NCBI RefSeq assembly: GCF_002954245.1
Contig: NZ_PPTG01000035.1
Coordinates: 63,542 to 127,541 of the forward strand
Length of the DNA stretch: 64,000 bases
DNA from: Cryobacterium aureum
GTDB lineage: Bacteria; Actinomycetota; Actinomycetes; Actinomycetales; Microbacteriaceae
Direction of reading: 5' to 3'
The notes beneath the pieces were generated by a model that saw only the letters and a list, made by a program, of their open reading frames with translations, was not told the origin of the DNA and did not search any database. Positions 61,700 through 64,000 of this stretch are shown piece after piece. The first letter of the stretch is position 1. Each line of letters starts with the position of its first letter. Made by a program: the position numbers and the translations under genes.

Positions 61700-62524
61700 A
61701 TGGCCAGCGCTTTGTACAACCCCATCGGCACCACCGCGCTTATCACCGGAGCGTCGAGCGGACTCGGCGTCGGATACGCGCACGAGCTCGCGCAGCGCGG
61801 CGCGGATCTCGTGCTCGTCGCCCGCCGGCAGGCTCGCCTCGAAGCCCTCGCTGTCGATCTAGCCGAGAAATACGGCACGGTCTCCACCGTCATCCCCCTC
61901 GACCTCACCGAAGCGGATGCCGTTCCCGAGCTGGTGCGCGACCTCCGTGAGCGGACGATCACCATCGGTACCCTCGTGAACAACGCGGGCTTCGCGACCT
62001 TCGGCACCGTTCTCGACTCCGACCAGGCCAGGGAACGCGAGCAGGTCGCCCTCAACGTGCACGCCCTCACCGCGCTGACCCACGCCTTTCTGCCCGACCT
62101 GGTCGAAACGGCCTCATTGAATCCGCACACGGCAGCGCTCGTGAATCTGGCCAGCACGGCCGCGTTCCAGCCCGTGCCGCGCATGGCGGTCTACGGGGCG
62201 ACCAAAGCGTACGTGCTCAGTTATACCGAGGCAATCAGCTACGAAACCCGCGCGAGCGGCCTCAAGGTGACCGCGATCTGCCCCGGGCCTGCCGACACCG
62301 AGTTCTTCGAGGTTGCCCAGACCAGCGGCGGCAAGAAGGGTAAACCGCTCACGGTGGAGGAGGTCATGCGGGCCTCGTTCTCCGCCCTCGACCGCTCGGT
62401 GACGCCGTCTGTGGTGCTGGTCGGAGCCCGCAATGCCCTTCTTGCCCGGGTAGCGAGCATCTATCCCCGGCGCGCCGTGCTCAATGCGGTCGGGCGAATG
62501 AACACGCCACGCGCCGCCCGCTGA
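61700..62524 (+). CDS. Short-chain dehydrogenase/reductase
   Basis: The 274-residue enzyme has the NAD(P) motif TGASSGLGVGYA, NNAG, and the catalytic Ser/Tyr/Lys in NLASTAAFQPVPRMAVYGAT and YGATKAYVLSY. The Arg pair in ARRQARLEAL suggests NADP preference (inference). Its substrate is unknown. It is divergent from the amidase, 77 bp away. Confidence 0.92.
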   Translation: MASALYNPIGTTALITGASSGLGVGYAHELAQRGADLVLVARRQARLEALAVDLAEKYGTVSTVIPLDLTEADAVPELVRDLRERTITIGTLVNNAGFATFGTVLDSDQAREREQVALNVHALTALTHAFLPDLVETASLNPHTAALVNLASTAAFQPVPRMAVYGATKAYVLSYTEAISYETRASGLKVTAICPGPADTEFFEVAQTSGGKKGKPLTVEEVMRASFSALDRSVTPSVVLVGARNALLARVASIYPRRAVLNAVGRMNTPRAAR

Positions 62525-62539
62525 CCCGGGATACTGAAG

Positions 62540-63118
62540 CTACTTCAGGCTTTTTTGCAACAGAATCGTGCCGAGCCAGCGCTCGAACTTGAACCCCACC
62601 TTGCCCATGCGGCCGATCTCCTCGAAGCCGAAGTCGCGGTGCAGCTTGATCGAGGCATCCGCTCCCTGGTCAGCGATGACGGCGATGATCTCCTTCAAGC
62701 CGGCTGCTTTGGAGCGCTTAATCAGCTCGCCGAGCAGCTCGCGCCCGAGGCCCTTGCCGGTCGACGCGGCACCGAGATAGATCGAGTTTTCCACCGTGAA
62801 CCGGTAGGCCTTCTTCTGCTTCCACGGGCTGACCAGGGCATACCCGAGAATCTGGCCGGCCGGCGAGACAGCAACGACGAACGGCATGCCCTGCTTGTTC
62901 AGGTAGTAGAACTTATCGCGCCACTCGGCGAGCGTCATGGCATCTTCGTCGAAGGTGACCGTGCTGTTGGCCACGTAGTAGTTGTAGATCTCGCGAATGT
63001 GCGGCAGATCGGTCGCCCGAACCTCGCGCATCTCGTACTCGAACGGTGCCTCGGCCACAGCTTCCGGCCGCAGGTGGCGGGGCAGCCGACGACGAGGCTC
63101 GTATTCTTCCTCAAGCAC
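62540..63118 (-). CDS. GNAT-family N-acetyltransferase
   Basis: The 192-residue protein has the acetyl-CoA loop [20 protein letters not shown] and a conserved [19 protein letters not shown] of the phosphinothricin/Pat-like subgroup. It acetylates an amino group of an unknown substrate. GTG 63118 has GGGGAG 6 nt upstream and overlaps the ung 3' end by 8 nt. Confidence 0.88.
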   Translation of the reverse strand: MLEEEYEPRRRLPRHLRPEAVAEAPFEYEMREVRATDLPHIREIYNYYVANSTVTFDEDAMTLAEWRDKFYYLNKQGMPFVVAVSPAGQILGYALVSPWKQKKAYRFTVENSIYLGAASTGKGLGRELLGELIKRSKAAGLKEIIAVIADQGADASIKLHRDFGFEEIGRMGKVGFKFERWLGTILLQKSLK

Positions 63119-63833
63119 CCGGAACTCCCCTTTCTGGTTGGTTCCAGATTACCGGAAGCTCCCAGCAGACCGGTGCCGCCCCCTGCCGGGCAAGTAACCG
63201 ATTGGCCGCGCTGAACGGCTTGGAGCCGAAAAATCCGCGGCGGGCCGACAGCGGGCTCGGGTGCGCCGACTCGAGCACGGGCGTGTCGCCGAGCAGGGGC
63301 GCGAGCGCGCCGGCATCTTTACCCCAGAGAATCGCGATGAGCGGATGCGTCCGCCCCACCAACGCACGGATGGCCTGATCGGTCACTGCTTCCCAACCGT
63401 GCCGCCGATGCGATCCGGCCACCCCGGCGCGCACGCTGAGCACCCGGTTCAGCAGCAGCACGCCCTGGTCGGACCAGGCGGAGAGATCGCCGTGCTCGGG
63501 GCGCGGCAGGCCGAGGTCAGTGCCGAGTTCGGTGTAGATATTGCCGAGGCTGCGCGGCACCGGCCGCACGTCGGCGTTGACGGCGAACGCCAGACCGATC
63601 GGATGCCCCGGAGTGGGGTACGGATCCTGCCCGACGATGAGCACTCGCACGGCGTCGAAAGGCTGCCGGAATGCGCGCAGCAGGTCATCGGCGGCTGGCA
63701 ACACCTCGTGGCCGGCCGCGCGTTCGCTCGCGAGGAACGCGCCAACCGTGGCCAGGTCGTTGGCCACGGGGGCGAGCGCTCGCGCCCAGCCCGGGTCGAT
63801 CTCGCCGCTGGCCGCGAGGGCGTCGAGGTTCAC
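63111..63833 (-). CDS. ung: Uracil-DNA glycosylase
   Basis: The 240-residue enzyme has the family-1 signatures [20 protein letters not shown] (catalytic Asp in GQDPYP) and [20 protein letters not shown] (HPSPLSA loop). It removes uracil from DNA at the first step of base-excision repair. It starts with GTG 63833 and overlaps the GNAT gene. Length matches the family. Confidence 0.95.
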   Translation of the reverse strand: MNLDALAASGEIDPGWARALAPVANDLATVGAFLASERAAGHEVLPAADDLLRAFRQPFDAVRVLIVGQDPYPTPGHPIGLAFAVNADVRPVPRSLGNIYTELGTDLGLPRPEHGDLSAWSDQGVLLLNRVLSVRAGVAGSHRRHGWEAVTDQAIRALVGRTHPLIAILWGKDAGALAPLLGDTPVLESAHPSPLSARRGFFGSKPFSAANRLLARQGAAPVCWELPVIWNQPERGVPGA

Positions 63834-63836
63834 TCG

Positions 63837-64000
63837 TCAGGCGCCGATGGTGCTCACGAGCACGCCGCCGTCGGCCTGGCTGACCTTCCAGATGCTGCCG
63901 GAGCCGAGCACGCGCAGAGCGCCCTCGCCGACCACGAGCACGGTGTTCTCGTCGATGGCCAGGCCGCCGTCGATGAGCCCGGCCTCGGTCGCGGCGATCA
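63837..64000 (-). CDS. 3' end of a peptidase-S51/cyanophycinase-like gene (partial)
   Basis: The last 54 codons on the minus strand read IAATEAGLIDGGLAIDENTV, then LVVGEGALRVLGSG, and end before the stop at 63837. The pattern fits the final strands of class I glutamine-amidotransferase-like S51 peptidases, where GLAIDENTALVV is typical. The catalytic Ser and His lie beyond the window, so the call is tentative. Confidence 0.45.
   Translation of the reverse strand, partial: IAATEAGLIDGGLAIDENTVLVVGEGALRVLGSGSIWKVSQADGGVLVSTIGA

Noticed and set aside
1..64000. CRISPR arrays, rRNA, insertion sequences or prophage genes
   Set aside because: No regularly spaced direct repeats, rRNA-like segments, transposase motifs or phage genes were seen on either strand.

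Overview
The window is a high-GC chromosomal segment from an actinobacterium, most likely of the family Microbacteriaceae (inference). The reasons are the GC-rich codon use, the many GTG starts and 4-nt ATGA/GTGA gene overlaps, the gene families present (PucR, DUF3516 helicase, MpaB/DUF2236, TatA/TatC, furA-katA), and a very frequent GCATCCG/CGGATGC heptamer. No rRNA, tRNA, CRISPR array, prophage or insertion sequence was seen. Coding density is about 95 percent.

Layout. 1-1575: 5' part of a DUF3516 DEAD/DEAH helicase running off the left edge. 1.7-5.8 kb: a membrane-anchored sulfite-oxidase-like molybdoenzyme, a Tat-exported ferritin-like protein, tatC and tatA. 5.9-6.95 kb: a collapsed narK-nirB nitrate/nitrite locus. 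7.2-10.3 kb: RNase H, a DksA-like protein, a small membrane protein, and an exonuclease-fold/BRCT protein whose catalytic residues are gone. 10.6-19.3 kb: a sugar porter, then a nucleobase/nucleoside module (BmpA-type lipoprotein, double ABC ATPase, two permeases, Fcy1-type cytosine deaminase) divergent from a PucR regulator. 19.5-25.3 kb: MpaB-family protein, M18 aminopeptidase, an orphan RelE-like toxin and a RecQ-like helicase with a phosphoribosyltransferase-like tail. 25.4-29.3 kb: a polar amino acid (probably cystine) ABC transporter, a toxin-antitoxin-like pair and a 5'-nucleotidase. 29.4-33.6 kb: sbcDC. 33.8-39.8 kb: a complete fructose PTS set (DeoR regulator, fruK, fruA, ptsI, ptsH). 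39.9-44.2 kb: a small protein with an FHA protein, a DUF2231 protein and a gamma-glutamyltransferase. 44.3-46.4 kb: an M20 hydrolase remnant, an intact sarcosine-oxidase-like flavoenzyme, an ammonium-transporter remnant and an isolated terminator hairpin. 46.4-51.2 kb: Cys/Met PLP enzyme, PuuD-type hydrolase, PspA, arginase-family enzyme, enoyl-CoA hydratase. 51.3-53.8 kb: a diacylglycerol-kinase/two-hydrolase operon. 54.0-60.2 kb: flavoprotein reductase, a small HExxH protein, katA-furA with a clear operator, and an MMPL exporter. 60.2-64 kb: amidase, SDR, GNAT, uracil-DNA glycosylase and the 3' end of a peptidase-S51-like gene.

Themes. Several inorganic-nitrogen and ureide genes (narK, nirB, amt, an allantoate-amidohydrolase-like gene) are broken, while nucleobase, amino acid, gamma-glutamyl and amide uptake or hydrolysis genes are intact; this suggests a shift to organic nitrogen (inference). 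Two families of palindromic repeats sit mostly at convergent gene ends. Six genes carry short in-frame 15- or 18-bp tandem repeats. The strongest unexplained signals are the over-represented heptamer and the catalytically dead exonuclease-BRCT protein.
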